From: Anaeromyxobacter oryzae
GTDB taxonomy: Bacteria > Myxococcota > Myxococcia > Myxococcales > Anaeromyxobacteraceae
Assembly: GCF_023169945.1 (NCBI RefSeq)
Contig: NZ_AP025591.1
Span: 3,530,481 to 3,594,480, forward strand
Length of the DNA: 64,000 nt
Direction of reading: 5' to 3'
Shown here: one piece after another, positions 1 to 9,837 of the stretch
Numbering within the stretch: the first letter of the stretch is position 1
Layout of the letters: each line of letters begins with the position of its first letter
Made by a program: the position numbers and the translations under genes
The notes under the pieces: generated by a model
The model's input: the letters and a program-made list of their open reading frames with translations, nothing else
Databases searched by the model: none
Told to the model about the DNA's origin: nothing

Positions 1-73
1 CCTTGCCGAAGGCCTTCTCGATGGACGAGACGGCCAGCTCGATCGCCTTCTCCTTCTCCGGTCCGACGGGCAT
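1..73 (-). CDS. recA: RecA recombinase, N-terminal fragment (runs off window)
   Basis: The first 24 codons read MPVGPEKEKAIELAVSSIEK and then AFGK, which is the typical RecA N-terminus (acidic/basic helix followed by the IEKxFGKG segment). RecA forms filaments on single-stranded DNA, drives strand exchange and triggers LexA self-cleavage. The ATG is preceded on the minus strand by AAGGAG at good spacing. The rest of the gene lies outside the window. A promoter with two GTTCAG-type repeats lies upstream, so SOS control is likely. Confidence 0.88.
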   Translation of the reverse strand, partial: MPVGPEKEKAIELAVSSIEKAFGK

Positions 74-196
74 CTCCGCTCTCCTTGTAGGGCGCGCTTT
101 CAGGTAGCCCCGGGATCGGGGCGGCGCACCCGGCTTTCCAAGCGCTGCGAGGCTTCGTCTCTAGCAGCGGCCCCTGACAGCCGGCGGGGCGCGTGC

Positions 197-234
197 CTGA
201 ACGGATGCATACTGAACGGATGATCCAAGGTCAA
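197..234 (-). promoter_or_regulatory. recA promoter with tandem LexA-like repeats
   Basis: On the minus strand TTGACC (229-234) and TATGCA (206-211) are separated by exactly 17 bp, a good sigma-70 type promoter pointing at recA. The 11-mer CATCCGTTCAG occurs twice on the minus strand (212-222 and 197-207), one copy in the spacer and one just past the -10. The GTTCAG core matches the Myxococcus LexA box as I recall it. LexA bound here would block RNA polymerase. The site is also upstream of the divergent DUF2378 gene, so both could be SOS-controlled. Confidence 0.6.
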
Positions 235-343
235 GTTCCCGGGCGGCACCGGCGCCGCCCGCCGGCGCCGGCTCGGGGGTTCCCGGGGACGGGTATATCC
301 TGCAGCTCCAACCGATCACCCGAGCGCCGACCGCACGCACCTC

Positions 344-931
344 ATGCCCACCGACCGCACCGATCTCGAGCGCCGCCTCGCCGCCGCGACCGCGGACGAC
401 ACCGTCCGCGGCCTGATCTTCAACGCCATCTTCGACGCGGTGGAGGAGCACCTCGGCAAGGACGCCGCGGTCGCCATCGACCCGACCCGGAAGGCGCACC
501 GGACCGACTTCTTCTCGTTCCCGGTGAGCGACTACCTGCGGCTCGCCTTCGACGCGGTGGACCGCCTCGAGCCCAGGCTCGGCAGCGTCGACGCGGGCTT
601 CCACGCCATCGGCTACCGCGCGGCCTCGAACACCTTCGGCTCCATGGTCGGCGCGACCCTGCTCGCGCTCAGCGGGAAGGACGGCGCCCGGACGCTGCTC
701 TCGAACGCCGCCGCCGGCTACAAGGCGACCGTGAGCTACGGGCAGCGGAGGCTCGAGTGGCTCGGCCCCGCGCACGCGCGCTTCACGTTCACCCGCGACT
801 TCCTCGTGCCCCCGTTCCACTGCGGCGTGTTCCAGGCCTCCGTCGAGGCGATGGGCGCGAAGGACGTGAAGGTCGTGGGCCGGCAGATCGCGCCGCTCGA
901 CGCCGTGTACGAGATCAGCTGGAAGGCGTAG
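344..931 (+). CDS. DUF2378 (TIGR02265) family protein
   Basis: A 195-residue soluble protein with no signal peptide or membrane segment. It shows the DUF2378 pattern: an N-terminal TVRGLIFNAIFDAVEEHLG helix, a middle FFSFPVSDYLRLAFDAVD segment, a YRAASNTFGSMVGATLLAL stretch, and a C-terminal half ending in a PFHCGVFQASVEAMGA-type segment. The family occurs almost only in myxobacteria, often in many copies per genome, and its function is unknown. It is divergent from recA across a shared regulatory region, so a DNA-damage link is possible but only inferred. A TATATC motif near 292 could be its -10. Confidence 0.8.
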   Translation: MPTDRTDLERRLAAATADDTVRGLIFNAIFDAVEEHLGKDAAVAIDPTRKAHRTDFFSFPVSDYLRLAFDAVDRLEPRLGSVDAGFHAIGYRAASNTFGSMVGATLLALSGKDGARTLLSNAAAGYKATVSYGQRRLEWLGPAHARFTFTRDFLVPPFHCGVFQASVEAMGAKDVKVVGRQIAPLDAVYEISWKA

Positions 932-955
932 CGCGCCGCCCCTGGCGGGCGGACG

Positions 956-1561
956 CTACGCCGTGGCGCCGCCGCCGCCCATGGCGAAGCCGGCGGGATC
1001 GAGCCCGAGCCGGCGGACGGCGGTCTCCCAGCGCTGCTCGAGGGGCACGCCGAGGACGAGATCGCCGTGGAGCGGCATCGGGATCCACGCGCCCGCCGCG
1101 ACCTCGTGCTCCACCTGCTGCGGCGCCCACCCCGCGTAGCCGAGCAGGAGCAGGTACGGGCCGGGCTCCGCCGCGCGCACCAGCGCCTCGAGCAGCTCGC
1201 GCGAGCCGCCGAGCGCGACGTCCGCCCCGACCCGGACGGCGCCCTCCTCCGGCACCCCCGGCCCCGGGCGGAAGAGGATCCAGAGCCGCTCCGGCTGGAC
1301 CGGGCCGCCGACGAGCACCGGGTCGGCGCCGTGGCCCGCGGCGTCGGCGCGGGCGCGGAGCGCGGGGTCGAGGCCGCCGAGCACGTCCGCGACCGTGAGC
1401 GGCCCGGGCCGGTTCACGACGAAGCCGAGCGCGCCCTCGCCGTGGTGCTCCGCCATCAGCACGAGGGACCCGGCGAAGTTCGGATCCCGCAGCGCCGGCG
1501 AGGCGACGAGGAACCCGGGCGCGAGGCCGGCGGCGGCGGGCTCTGGTCTCTCGGTCTCCAC
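956..1561 (-). CDS. yqgE: YqgE/AlgH family protein (DUF179)
   Basis: This 201-residue protein begins at a GTG preceded by GGAGGG. The open frame extends far upstream, but that part is arginine-rich noise. The start fits the family: LAPGFLVASPALRDPNFAGS at the N-terminus, then LMAEHHGEGALGFVVNRP, GGPVQPERLWILF, and a LLGYAGWAPQQVEHEV block near the C-terminus. Family length is about 185-200 residues. YqgE/AlgH proteins are small cytosolic proteins of uncertain role, once proposed as transcriptional regulators of alginate genes. The gene is convergent with the DUF2378 gene. Confidence 0.9.
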   Translation of the reverse strand: METERPEPAAAGLAPGFLVASPALRDPNFAGSLVLMAEHHGEGALGFVVNRPGPLTVADVLGGLDPALRARADAAGHGADPVLVGGPVQPERLWILFRPGPGVPEEGAVRVGADVALGGSRELLEALVRAAEPGPYLLLLGYAGWAPQQVEHEVAAGAWIPMPLHGDLVLGVPLEQRWETAVRRLGLDPAGFAMGGGGATA

Positions 1562-1705
1562 GTGGCCCTCCGTTCCCCTGCGCCTCCGAGATCTCGCGCG
1601 GCCCGCGCCGCCGCGCAAGGGGAGACGGGCGAGTGGCGCTCCCTGCCGCCCCTCGGCCGGGGCGGCCGCGCGACGGCGCGCGCCCGGGCGGGGTAGCATC
1701 GGCGG

Positions 1706-2275
1706 GTGCCCCCAGCGGACGATCCCGATGCCATCCCCTGGCCGCCGCCGACCGGGGTCGAGGCCGCCCTGCTCGCGGGCGGCGCTGCGCTCCTCGCATG
1801 GTCGCAGGTCACGCGCGGGCTGGTCGCGGCCGCGCTCGCCGGCGCGGACCTCGTGTTCCACGAGGCGGGGCACGTCGTCTGCGGGGTGCTCGGGCTGCGG
1901 TTCGTGACCCTGCTCGGCGGCACGCTCGGGCAGCTCGCGTTCCCCGTCGCCGCGGGCCTCGGCTTCGCGCTCCGGCGCCGGACGGTCGCCGCGGCCGCGA
2001 TGATCGTGTGGTTCGGCGTGAACCTCGTCGACATCGGGACGTATGCCGCGGACGCCGAGGCGCGCGTCCTGCCGCTCCTCGCGCCGGACCGGAACGCCCA
2101 CGACTGGTGGCAGATGCTCGGGATGCTCGGGATCCGCGAGCGGTGCGAGGGCATCGGCGGGACGCTCCAGGCGCTGGGCTGGGCCCTGCAGGGCGCCGCC
2201 CCGGCGTGGGCGGTCGCGCTGTGGTGCGGGCGCCGTTCGACACGCTCGGGGCGGACGGCCGTCCGCGACGCCTAG
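1706..2275 (+). CDS. Integral membrane protein with HEAGH metalloprotease-like motif
   Basis: A 189-residue hydrophobic protein from a GTG start with four or five predicted membrane helices. The second helix carries HEAGH (about residue 52), the HExxH zinc signature seen in site-2-protease-like membrane proteins. It is followed by a glycine-rich segment (TLLGGTLGQLAFPVAAGLGF). No PDZ domain and no clear downstream NxxPxxxxDG motif could be found, so proteolytic activity is doubtful. It may be a minimal M50-like protein or a structural relative. Its 3' end overlaps the convergent thpR gene by 4 bp. Confidence 0.6.
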   Translation: MPPADDPDAIPWPPPTGVEAALLAGGAALLAWSQVTRGLVAAALAGADLVFHEAGHVVCGVLGLRFVTLLGGTLGQLAFPVAAGLGFALRRRTVAAAAMIVWFGVNLVDIGTYAADAEARVLPLLAPDRNAHDWWQMLGMLGIRERCEGIGGTLQALGWALQGAAPAWAVALWCGRRSTRSGRTAVRDA

Positions 2276-2856
2276 CCGCCGCCGAGCGCGGCGCGGGCGA
2301 GGGCCTCGTACCGCGGCCCCTTCGGCGAGAGGTGCGACTCGAAGAGGACGACGTCGGCGACGCGCCAAGGCACGCCGTCGCCCTCCGCCTGAGAGGCGAG
2401 CGCGCCGGCGAGGCCGGGGGCGCCGCGCGGATCACGGGCGCGGCCGACGGTGAGGTGCGCCGACCACGCGCGCGCCTCGGGCGGGAAGCCCAGCGGCGCG
2501 AGCCGGCGGCCGAGGTCCGCGACGAACGCGCGCGCGGGCTCGACGTCGCCGTGGAGCCCGAGCCAGAGCACGCGCGGCCGGCGGGCGTTCGGGAAGCCGC
2601 CCGCGCCCTTCACCTCGAGCGACAGGGGGCGCGCGGCGGCCGCCGCGGCGGTCACCGCGGAGACGACGTCCGCGACCCGCTCCTCGGGCACTGCGCCGAG
2701 GAACTGGAGCGTGAGGTGGACGTTCTCGGCGGGCACCCAGCGGACGTCGTCCGCCGCGCGCCCGGCGGCGCGCCGGAGGTCGGCCGCGAGCGTGGCCATC
2801 CGGCGGCGGACGCCGTCGGGCGGCTCGAGCGCGACGAAGAGCCGGTGGTTCGGCAC
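2272..2856 (-). CDS. thpR: RNA 2',3'-cyclic phosphodiesterase (2H/LigT family)
   Basis: This 194-residue protein has the two HxT catalytic motifs of the 2H phosphoesterase superfamily: HLTL at residues 47-50 and HLTV at 134-137, at the usual separation. The N-terminus (HRLFVALEPPD) also matches ThpR/LigT. The enzyme opens 2',3'-cyclic phosphates on RNA ends; the family can also ligate tRNA half-molecules in vitro. The start is a GTG. It lies 64 bp downstream of glmS on the same strand and could be read through from it. Confidence 0.9.
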   Translation of the reverse strand: MPNHRLFVALEPPDGVRRRMATLAADLRRAAGRAADDVRWVPAENVHLTLQFLGAVPEERVADVVSAVTAAAAAARPLSLEVKGAGGFPNARRPRVLWLGLHGDVEPARAFVADLGRRLAPLGFPPEARAWSAHLTVGRARDPRGAPGLAGALASQAEGDGVPWRVADVVLFESHLSPKGPRYEALARAALGGG

Positions 2857-2920
2857 GCCGCTTTCGTAACCGATCCGCGCGGCGCGGGACAGTTTTCCCC
2901 GTTACCCGTTCCGCCCGCGC

Positions 2921-4756
<1,836 letters not shown>

Positions 4757-4794
4757 AGGTTCGCCTTCTTACCACGGAGCGGGCGGAAGGCCCG

Positions 4795-6291
4795 CTACCC
4801 CGCCTGCCGGGACGACGGCCCGGCGCCCGCGCCGCCCTCCGCCGCCGGGGCGGACCCGCGCTCCTGCCCCTGCTCCTTCGCCTTCTCGGCGTCCTTCGCG
4901 GCCTGCCGCGCGGCCACCCAGCCTTCCTTCGTCGACTGCCGCGCCCGCCCGAGGGCGAGCGCGCCGGCCGGCACCGGATCGGTGAGGGTCGACCCGGCCG
5001 CGACGTACGCGCCGTCGCCGATGGTGATGGGCGCGACGAGGATCGAGTCCGAGCCGATGAACGCGCGCTCGCCGATCCGGGTCTCGTGCTTCTTCTCGCC
5101 GTCGTAGTTGCAGGTGATGGTGCCGGCGCCGACGTTCGTGCCCGCGCCGATCACCGCGTCGCCGAGGTAGGTGAGGTGGTTCGCCTTGGCGCCCTTGCCG
5201 AGCCTCGCCTTCTTCGTCTCGACGAAGTTCCCGACGTGCGCCTCCTCGCCGATCTCCGACCCGGGCCGGAGGCGCGAGAACGGGCCGACGATCGCGCCGC
5301 GGGCGATGGTCGCGTCCTCGGTGACCGTGTAGGGCTTCACCGTGACGCCCTCGGCCACGACGGTGTTCACGAGCACCGAGCCCGCGCCGATCGTGCTCCC
5401 GGCGCCGATCCGGGTCCGGCCGCGGAGCCGCACGCCGGGCTCGATGACGACGTCGGCCGCGATCTCGACGCCCTCGTCGCAGTCGAACCGCGCCGGGTCC
5501 TCGATGGAGACGCCGGCCTTCATGAGCGCGTCGGAGTGCCGGTCCTTGAGGACGCGCGCCGCCCGGGCGAGCTCGGCGCGGTCGTTCACGCCCGCCGCCT
5601 CCGCCGCCGGCACCGGCACGGCCACCGCGCCGCCCTTCGCCTTCGCGGCCATGGCGACGAGATCGGTGAGGTAGAACTCCCGCTGCGCGTTCTTCGCGCC
5701 GACCTTCGCGAGGCCCTTCCAGAGGAACCCGCCGTCGGCGCAGTACAGCCCGGCGTTCACCTCGCGGATCGCCCGCTCCTTCGCGCTCGCGTCCTTCTCC
5801 TCGACGACGCGCTGCGGGCGGCGCTTGCGGTCCCGCACGATGCGGCCGTAGCCGCGCGGCTCGTCGAGCGTCATGGCCGCGAGCGCGAGCGGCGCCTTCG
5901 CCTTCGCGCGGGCCTCCACCACGGCGCGGAGCGTCTCGGTCGCGAGGAGCGGCGTGTCGCCGGAGAGGATCACCACCGGTCCCTCGTGGTCCCCGAGCGC
6001 GTCCCGCGCGGAGAGCACCGCGTGCGCGGTCCCGAGCTGCTCCTCCTGGACCGCGAACCGGAGCGGGGCGCCGGGGAGGCTCGCGACGAGGGCGGCCTCG
6101 ACCGCCTCCGCCTGGTGCCCGACGACGACCACGACCGGGTTGGCGCCCAGCTCCAGGGCGCGCATCACCGGGAACCAGGCGAGCGGGCGCCCGGCGATCT
6201 CGTGGAGGACCTTGGCCTTCTGCGACTTCATCCGGGTGCCCTTCCCGGCGGCGAGGACGATGGCGGCGAGGCGGGTTCGAGAGGTCGTCAT
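4795..6291 (-). CDS. glmU: Bifunctional GlcNAc-1-P uridylyltransferase / GlcN-1-P acetyltransferase
   Basis: The ATG at 6291 gives 498 residues; an upstream in-frame extension lacks family similarity. The N-terminal pyrophosphorylase domain has LAAIVLAAGKGTRMKS, and the C-terminal left-handed beta-helix shows hexapeptide repeats and the acetyl-transfer region GTITCNYDGEKKHETRIG. The enzyme acetylates glucosamine-1-P and then makes UDP-GlcNAc. The C-terminus has a charged, low-complexity tail of about 45 residues (AARQAAKDAEKAKEQGQE and on) beyond the E. coli-type end. It heads a glmU-glmS pair and is divergent from ggt. Confidence 0.96.
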   Translation of the reverse strand: MTTSRTRLAAIVLAAGKGTRMKSQKAKVLHEIAGRPLAWFPVMRALELGANPVVVVVGHQAEAVEAALVASLPGAPLRFAVQEEQLGTAHAVLSARDALGDHEGPVVILSGDTPLLATETLRAVVEARAKAKAPLALAAMTLDEPRGYGRIVRDRKRRPQRVVEEKDASAKERAIREVNAGLYCADGGFLWKGLAKVGAKNAQREFYLTDLVAMAAKAKGGAVAVPVPAAEAAGVNDRAELARAARVLKDRHSDALMKAGVSIEDPARFDCDEGVEIAADVVIEPGVRLRGRTRIGAGSTIGAGSVLVNTVVAEGVTVKPYTVTEDATIARGAIVGPFSRLRPGSEIGEEAHVGNFVETKKARLGKGAKANHLTYLGDAVIGAGTNVGAGTITCNYDGEKKHETRIGERAFIGSDSILVAPITIGDGAYVAAGSTLTDPVPAGALALGRARQSTKEGWVAARQAAKDAEKAKEQGQERGSAPAAEGGAGAGPSSRQAG

Positions 6292-6382
6292 GACGCGGCA
6301 GGCTAGGCGGGTCCGTCTCCGGATTTCAAGCCTGCGCACGCCGGGGCGGCGGAGCGGGTAGGCCGCGCGGGGCGCGCCGGGC

Positions 6383-6406
6383 GGGGGCGCGCGGCCGCGC
6401 GCCCCC
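6383..6406. repeat. Perfect 24-bp GC palindrome
   Basis: GGGGGCGCGC, GGCC and GCGCGCCCCC form a perfect 24-base palindrome 19 bp upstream of the ggt start, between divergent glmU and ggt. As RNA it would form a 10-bp hairpin with a GGCC loop; as DNA it could bind a dimeric protein or extrude a cruciform. There is no U-tract, so it is not a standard terminator. Confidence 0.75.
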
Positions 6407-6425
6407 GGGATGATAAGAGGGCGCC

Positions 6426-8081
6426 ATGAGCCTCCTCCTCGCGCTCCTCCTCTCCGCCACGGCGACGTCCCAGAAGGGCGCGGTCGCGACGGCGCACCCG
6501 CTCGCGAGCGAGGTCGCGGCGCAGGTGCTCCGGGACGGCGGCAACGCCGTCGACGCGGCGGTCGCGGCGGCGTTCACGCTGTCCGTCGTCGAGCCCGAGT
6601 CGTCCGGCATCGGCGGCGGCGGCTTCGCGCTCGTCTACGTGGCGAGGGAGGACCGCGTCTACGCCCTCGACTTCCGCGAGGTGGCGCCGGGCAGGGCGAC
6701 GCCGGAGATGTTCGCGGGCGAGGGGGAGGGCGGACCTTCCCGCTCGCTCGACGGCGGGCTCGCCGTCGCGGTGCCCGGGGCGGTGAAGGGCTACGCGGAG
6801 CTGGCGCGGCGGTTCGGGACGCGCCCCCTCCCGCGGCTCGTCGAGCCCGCGGCCCGGATCGCGGAGCGCGGGTTCCCCGTGAACCCGCACTACGTCCGCG
6901 GCGCGGAGGCGCGCCGCGCCTGCCTCGCCGCGCGGCCGGAGGCCGCTCGCACCTTCCTCGCGAGAGGCCCGGACGGTCTCCCGGCGCCGCCGCCCCCGGG
7001 CTGGACGCTCGTGCAGAAGGACCTCGCGCGCACCCTCCGCCTCCTCGGGCGCGACCCGGAGGCCTTCTACCGGGGGCCGCTCGCCGCGCGCATCGCCCGC
7101 GCCGCGCGGGAGGGGGGCGGGATCCTCGCGCCCGAGGACCTCGCGCGCTACGCGACCCGCGAGCGGCGGCCGCTCGAGGGCCGCTACCGCGGCCACCGGA
7201 TCGTCTCGATGCCGCTGCCGTCGTCCGGCGGCGCGATCGTGATCGGGCTCCTGCAAGCGCTCGAGGGGCAGGACCCGCGCGCCGGCGGCTACCGGCCCGT
7301 CCCGTTCCTGCACGCGATGGTCGAGATCGAGAAGCAGCTGTTCGCCGGGCGGGTGCTGCTCGGGGATCCGGCGTTCGTGCCGGCGGCGACCGAGGTCGTG
7401 GACGAGCTCGTCTCGCCCGCCGGCGCGAGGCGCCTCGCCGCGCACGTGGGCGAGCGGGCCGCGCACGTCGAGGCGCCCGCGCCGCCGCACGACTCGTCCC
7501 GCACCACCCACCTCTCGGTCGTCGACGCGGCGGGGAACGCGGTGGCGCTCACGACCACCGTGAACTTCACCTTCGGCTCCTGCGTGGTGGTCCCCGGCAC
7601 CGGGATCCTCCTGAACGACGAGATGGACGACTTCGACGCCGCGCCCGGCGTCGCGAACGCGTACGGCGCGGTGGGCACCGGCGCGAACGCGCCCGCGCCG
7701 GGGAAGATCCCGCTCTCGTCGATGGCCCCGACGCTGGTCTTCGGTCCGGAGGGGAAGCTCTGGCTCGCGGTCGGCGCGCCGGGCGGGACGACGATCCCGA
7801 CCACCGTCGCGCAGGTGATCTCCCACCTCGTCGACGACCGGATGACCCTCGTCCAGGCGCTCTCCGCGCCTCGGCTCCACCACCAGTGGCGGCCGGACGC
7901 GATCCAGGTCGAGCCCGACGGGCTCGAGGCCGAGACCGCGCGGGCGCTCGCTGCGCTCGGCCACGCGATCACGTTTCGCGACCGGCCGTTCGCCAACCCG
8001 CAGGCGGTGATGGTGACGAAGGAGGGCTGGAGGGAGGCGGCGAGCGATCCGGCGGGGGAGGGCGCGGCGGCGGCACAGTAA
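6426..8081 (+). CDS. ggt: Gamma-glutamyltransferase (glutathione hydrolase)
   Basis: A 551-residue Ntn-hydrolase precursor. The short hydrophobic N-terminus (MSLLLALLLSATATS) acts as a signal peptide. The ESSGIGGGGFALVY motif (58-71) and the autocleavage/nucleophile region SRTTHLSVVD are present; Thr360 is the expected new N-terminus of the small subunit. A downstream PLSSMAPT oxyanion segment and a GAPGGTTIPTT segment also match. The enzyme removes the gamma-glutamyl group from glutathione and related amides in the periplasm. A perfect palindrome lies directly upstream. It stands alone as a transcription unit. Confidence 0.95.
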   Translation: MSLLLALLLSATATSQKGAVATAHPLASEVAAQVLRDGGNAVDAAVAAAFTLSVVEPESSGIGGGGFALVYVAREDRVYALDFREVAPGRATPEMFAGEGEGGPSRSLDGGLAVAVPGAVKGYAELARRFGTRPLPRLVEPAARIAERGFPVNPHYVRGAEARRACLAARPEAARTFLARGPDGLPAPPPPGWTLVQKDLARTLRLLGRDPEAFYRGPLAARIARAAREGGGILAPEDLARYATRERRPLEGRYRGHRIVSMPLPSSGGAIVIGLLQALEGQDPRAGGYRPVPFLHAMVEIEKQLFAGRVLLGDPAFVPAATEVVDELVSPAGARRLAAHVGERAAHVEAPAPPHDSSRTTHLSVVDAAGNAVALTTTVNFTFGSCVVVPGTGILLNDEMDDFDAAPGVANAYGAVGTGANAPAPGKIPLSSMAPTLVFGPEGKLWLAVGAPGGTTIPTTVAQVISHLVDDRMTLVQALSAPRLHHQWRPDAIQVEPDGLEAETARALAALGHAITFRDRPFANPQAVMVTKEGWREAASDPAGEGAAAAQ

Positions 8082-8108
8082 CGTCCGCCGAGCTGAGCCG
8101 CCCCCTCC

Positions 8109-8326
8109 GTGCCCGTGCCCGTGAACGTGCCCGGCTTCTCCGTGGCCGTGACCCGCGTCCCGTGAGCCGTGGCCCGTGGCCCCTAGTCGGGGACCGGGAA
8201 CTCACCCTCACGGATCGAGCCGCGTCGGACCGGGGCCACGGGCAACGTTAAGGCGGGCCACGGGCCACGGGAGTCGGATGACGGGCACGGGGGCGGGCAC
8301 GTGTACGGTCACGTTTACGGGCACGG
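8109..8326. repeat. Inverted arrays of GTGCCC / GGGCAC and GTGGCC units
   Basis: The 293-bp gap between ggt and the cheW-like gene is built from short related units. CGTGCCC-type units repeat at 8109-8134 and CCGTGGCCCGTGGCCC sits at 8167-8182. Their inverse complements follow: GGGGCCACGGGCAACG at 8232-8247, GGGCCACGGGCCACGG at 8255-8270 (perfect complement of 8167-8182), and GGGCACG-type units at 8282-8326. The two halves could pair over about 200 bases with several registers. No coding signal was seen. It may be a terminator region, a repeat-expansion element or a recombination relic. Confidence 0.65.
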
Positions 8327-8374
8327 CGGAGCGCCGGCTGCGCGTGCGCGCCCTCCTTTGATACCTTCTCCCCG

Positions 8375-8920
8375 ATGTCCCCCGACGCCCCCACCCGCGC
8401 CTCCCTCCTCGCCGAGGTCCGCCGCCTCGAGTCGGCCCTCGCGCGGGCGCAGGGGGCGCTCCGCGCCCTCGGGGGCGAGACCGTCCCCGGCGGACACCTC
8501 CTCGTCGAGGCCGCCGGGCGCCGCGCGCTCCTCCCGGCGGCGCGCGTCGTCGAGGTCGTCCGGCTCGTCGCGTTCACTCCGCTCCCGGACGCGCCGCCGC
8601 ACGTCCTCGGCTCGTTCGTCTGCCGCGGGGCCCCCGTCTGCGCCATGGACCTCGCGGCGCTGCTCGGCGCGCCGCGCGAGCCGTCGCTCGACGCGCAGAT
8701 CGCCGTCATCGCCGGGGTGCCCGCCGTCGGCCTCGTGGTGGATCGGGTCGAGCGGCTCGTGGAGTCGCCGCGCCTGTTCGAGGGCGACGTCACCGCGGGC
8801 ACGCCGGAGGCGTGGAGGGGGTCGACGCTCGTCGCCGGCCTCTGCGTCGAGCAGGGCGAGGTGCTGCCGCTCCTCGATCCCGCGCCCCTCCTCGCGGCCG
8901 TCGCGGGGAGCGGCGGGTGA
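8375..8920 (+). CDS. CheW-like chemotaxis coupling protein
   Basis: This 181-residue protein has a short N-terminal helix (RLESALARAQGALRAL) followed by a CheW fold. LLVEAAGRRALLPAARVVEVVRL matches the first CheW strands, FVCRGAPVCAMDLAALLG the central conserved stretch, and VVDRVERLVE the later strand. CheW couples methyl-accepting receptors to a CheA kinase. No cheA or receptor lies nearby; the following gene encodes a CheR methyltransferase 22 bp downstream, so the two form a small unit. The partner kinase must be elsewhere. Confidence 0.82.
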   Translation: MSPDAPTRASLLAEVRRLESALARAQGALRALGGETVPGGHLLVEAAGRRALLPAARVVEVVRLVAFTPLPDAPPHVLGSFVCRGAPVCAMDLAALLGAPREPSLDAQIAVIAGVPAVGLVVDRVERLVESPRLFEGDVTAGTPEAWRGSTLVAGLCVEQGEVLPLLDPAPLLAAVAGSGG

Positions 8921-8942
8921 GCCCCGCCGTGCGGGCCCCGCC

Positions 8943-9737
8943 GTGAGCGATCCCGCCCCCGGCCCCGCGCTCGACGCGGTCGCGCGCGCCCTCGCCCGCG
9001 TCGCGGGGCTCTCCCTCTCCGGCGGGCTCTCCCAGGCGCTCGCGGACGCGCTCGCCGCCGCCGCCGCCGAGCGCGGCGAGCCCGCCGCCGCCCTCGCCGC
9101 CCGGGCCGCGGCGGGAGACGCCGACGCGCTCGCGCTCCTCGTCGAGCACGCCGTCGTGACCGAGACCGCGTTCTGGCGACACCCGGAGCAGCTCGACGCG
9201 ATCGCGCGCCGGGCCGCGGCGGCGCCGGGGCCGCTCGCGATCTGGTGCGCCGGGTGCGCCACGGGCGAGGAGCCCTACAGCGTCGCGATGGCGCTCCTCG
9301 ACGCCGGGCGCGCCGGGGCGGACCGGATCGTGGCCACCGATCTCTCCGCGCGCGCCCTCGCGGCGGCCGGCGAGGCCCGCTACCGCCCGCGCGCGCTCCG
9401 CCGGCTCCCGCCCGCGCTCGAGCGCTGGCTCGAGCCCGCCGACGAGGACGGCGCGCGCCGCGTGCGGGCGGAGGTCCGCGCCGCGGTGCGCCTCGCGCGC
9501 CACAACGTCGTCTCGGATCCGCCGCCGCCCGGCGGACCGTTCGACGTCGTCCTCTGCCGGAACGTGCTCATCTACTTCGAGGCGCCGGTCGCCGCCGACG
9601 TCCTCCGCCGGCTCGTCGCCGCGCTCCGGCCGGGCGGCGCCCTGGTGCTCGGGCCCGTCGAGCTCCCCCTCGCGGCGCCCCTGCCGCTCGAGCCCCTCGA
9701 GGTCGGCGCGGCGACGCTGCTCGTCCGGCCCGGGTGA
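8943..9737 (+). CDS. cheR: CheR-type MCP glutamate methyltransferase
   Basis: The GTG at 8943 gives 264 residues, the usual size for a bare CheR. The SAM-binding region IWCAGCATGEEPYSVAM and the IVATDLSARAL acidic strand are clear. The segment FDVVLCRNVLIYFEAPVAADVLRRL is the CheR RNVLIYF signature. It methylates glutamates on chemoreceptors using S-adenosylmethionine. The N-terminal CheR_N helical domain is present but alanine-rich and diverged. There are no C-terminal TPRs. It is probably co-transcribed with the preceding cheW-like gene. Confidence 0.88.
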   Translation: MSDPAPGPALDAVARALARVAGLSLSGGLSQALADALAAAAAERGEPAAALAARAAAGDADALALLVEHAVVTETAFWRHPEQLDAIARRAAAAPGPLAIWCAGCATGEEPYSVAMALLDAGRAGADRIVATDLSARALAAAGEARYRPRALRRLPPALERWLEPADEDGARRVRAEVRAAVRLARHNVVSDPPPPGGPFDVVLCRNVLIYFEAPVAADVLRRLVAALRPGGALVLGPVELPLAAPLPLEPLEVGAATLLVRPG

Positions 9738-9786
9738 GGCGGCCCCCCCCCCGGTCGCCTCGAGCTCGTCGAGGGGCGCGCCGCGC

Positions 9787-9819
9787 CCGTTCGTGGCTCG
9801 ACGGGCTCGCGACGAGCGG
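9787..9819. repeat. Imperfect REP-like inverted repeat
   Basis: CCGTTCGTGGCTCG, ACGGG and CTCGCGACGAGCGG form an imperfect stem (about 10 of 14 pairs) in the gap after cheR. The style (CGTTCGTG / GACGAGCGG) recalls dispersed REP-like elements of GC-rich genomes. Only one copy was seen here, so its repeat status is unproven. It could serve as the cheR terminator. Confidence 0.35.
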
Positions 9820-9837
9820 TCTCTGCCTGCCGAGACG

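Noticed and set aside
8109..8326. Possible CRISPR array
   Set aside because: Units are 6-16 bp, irregular and inverted, with no constant spacers and no cas genes nearby.
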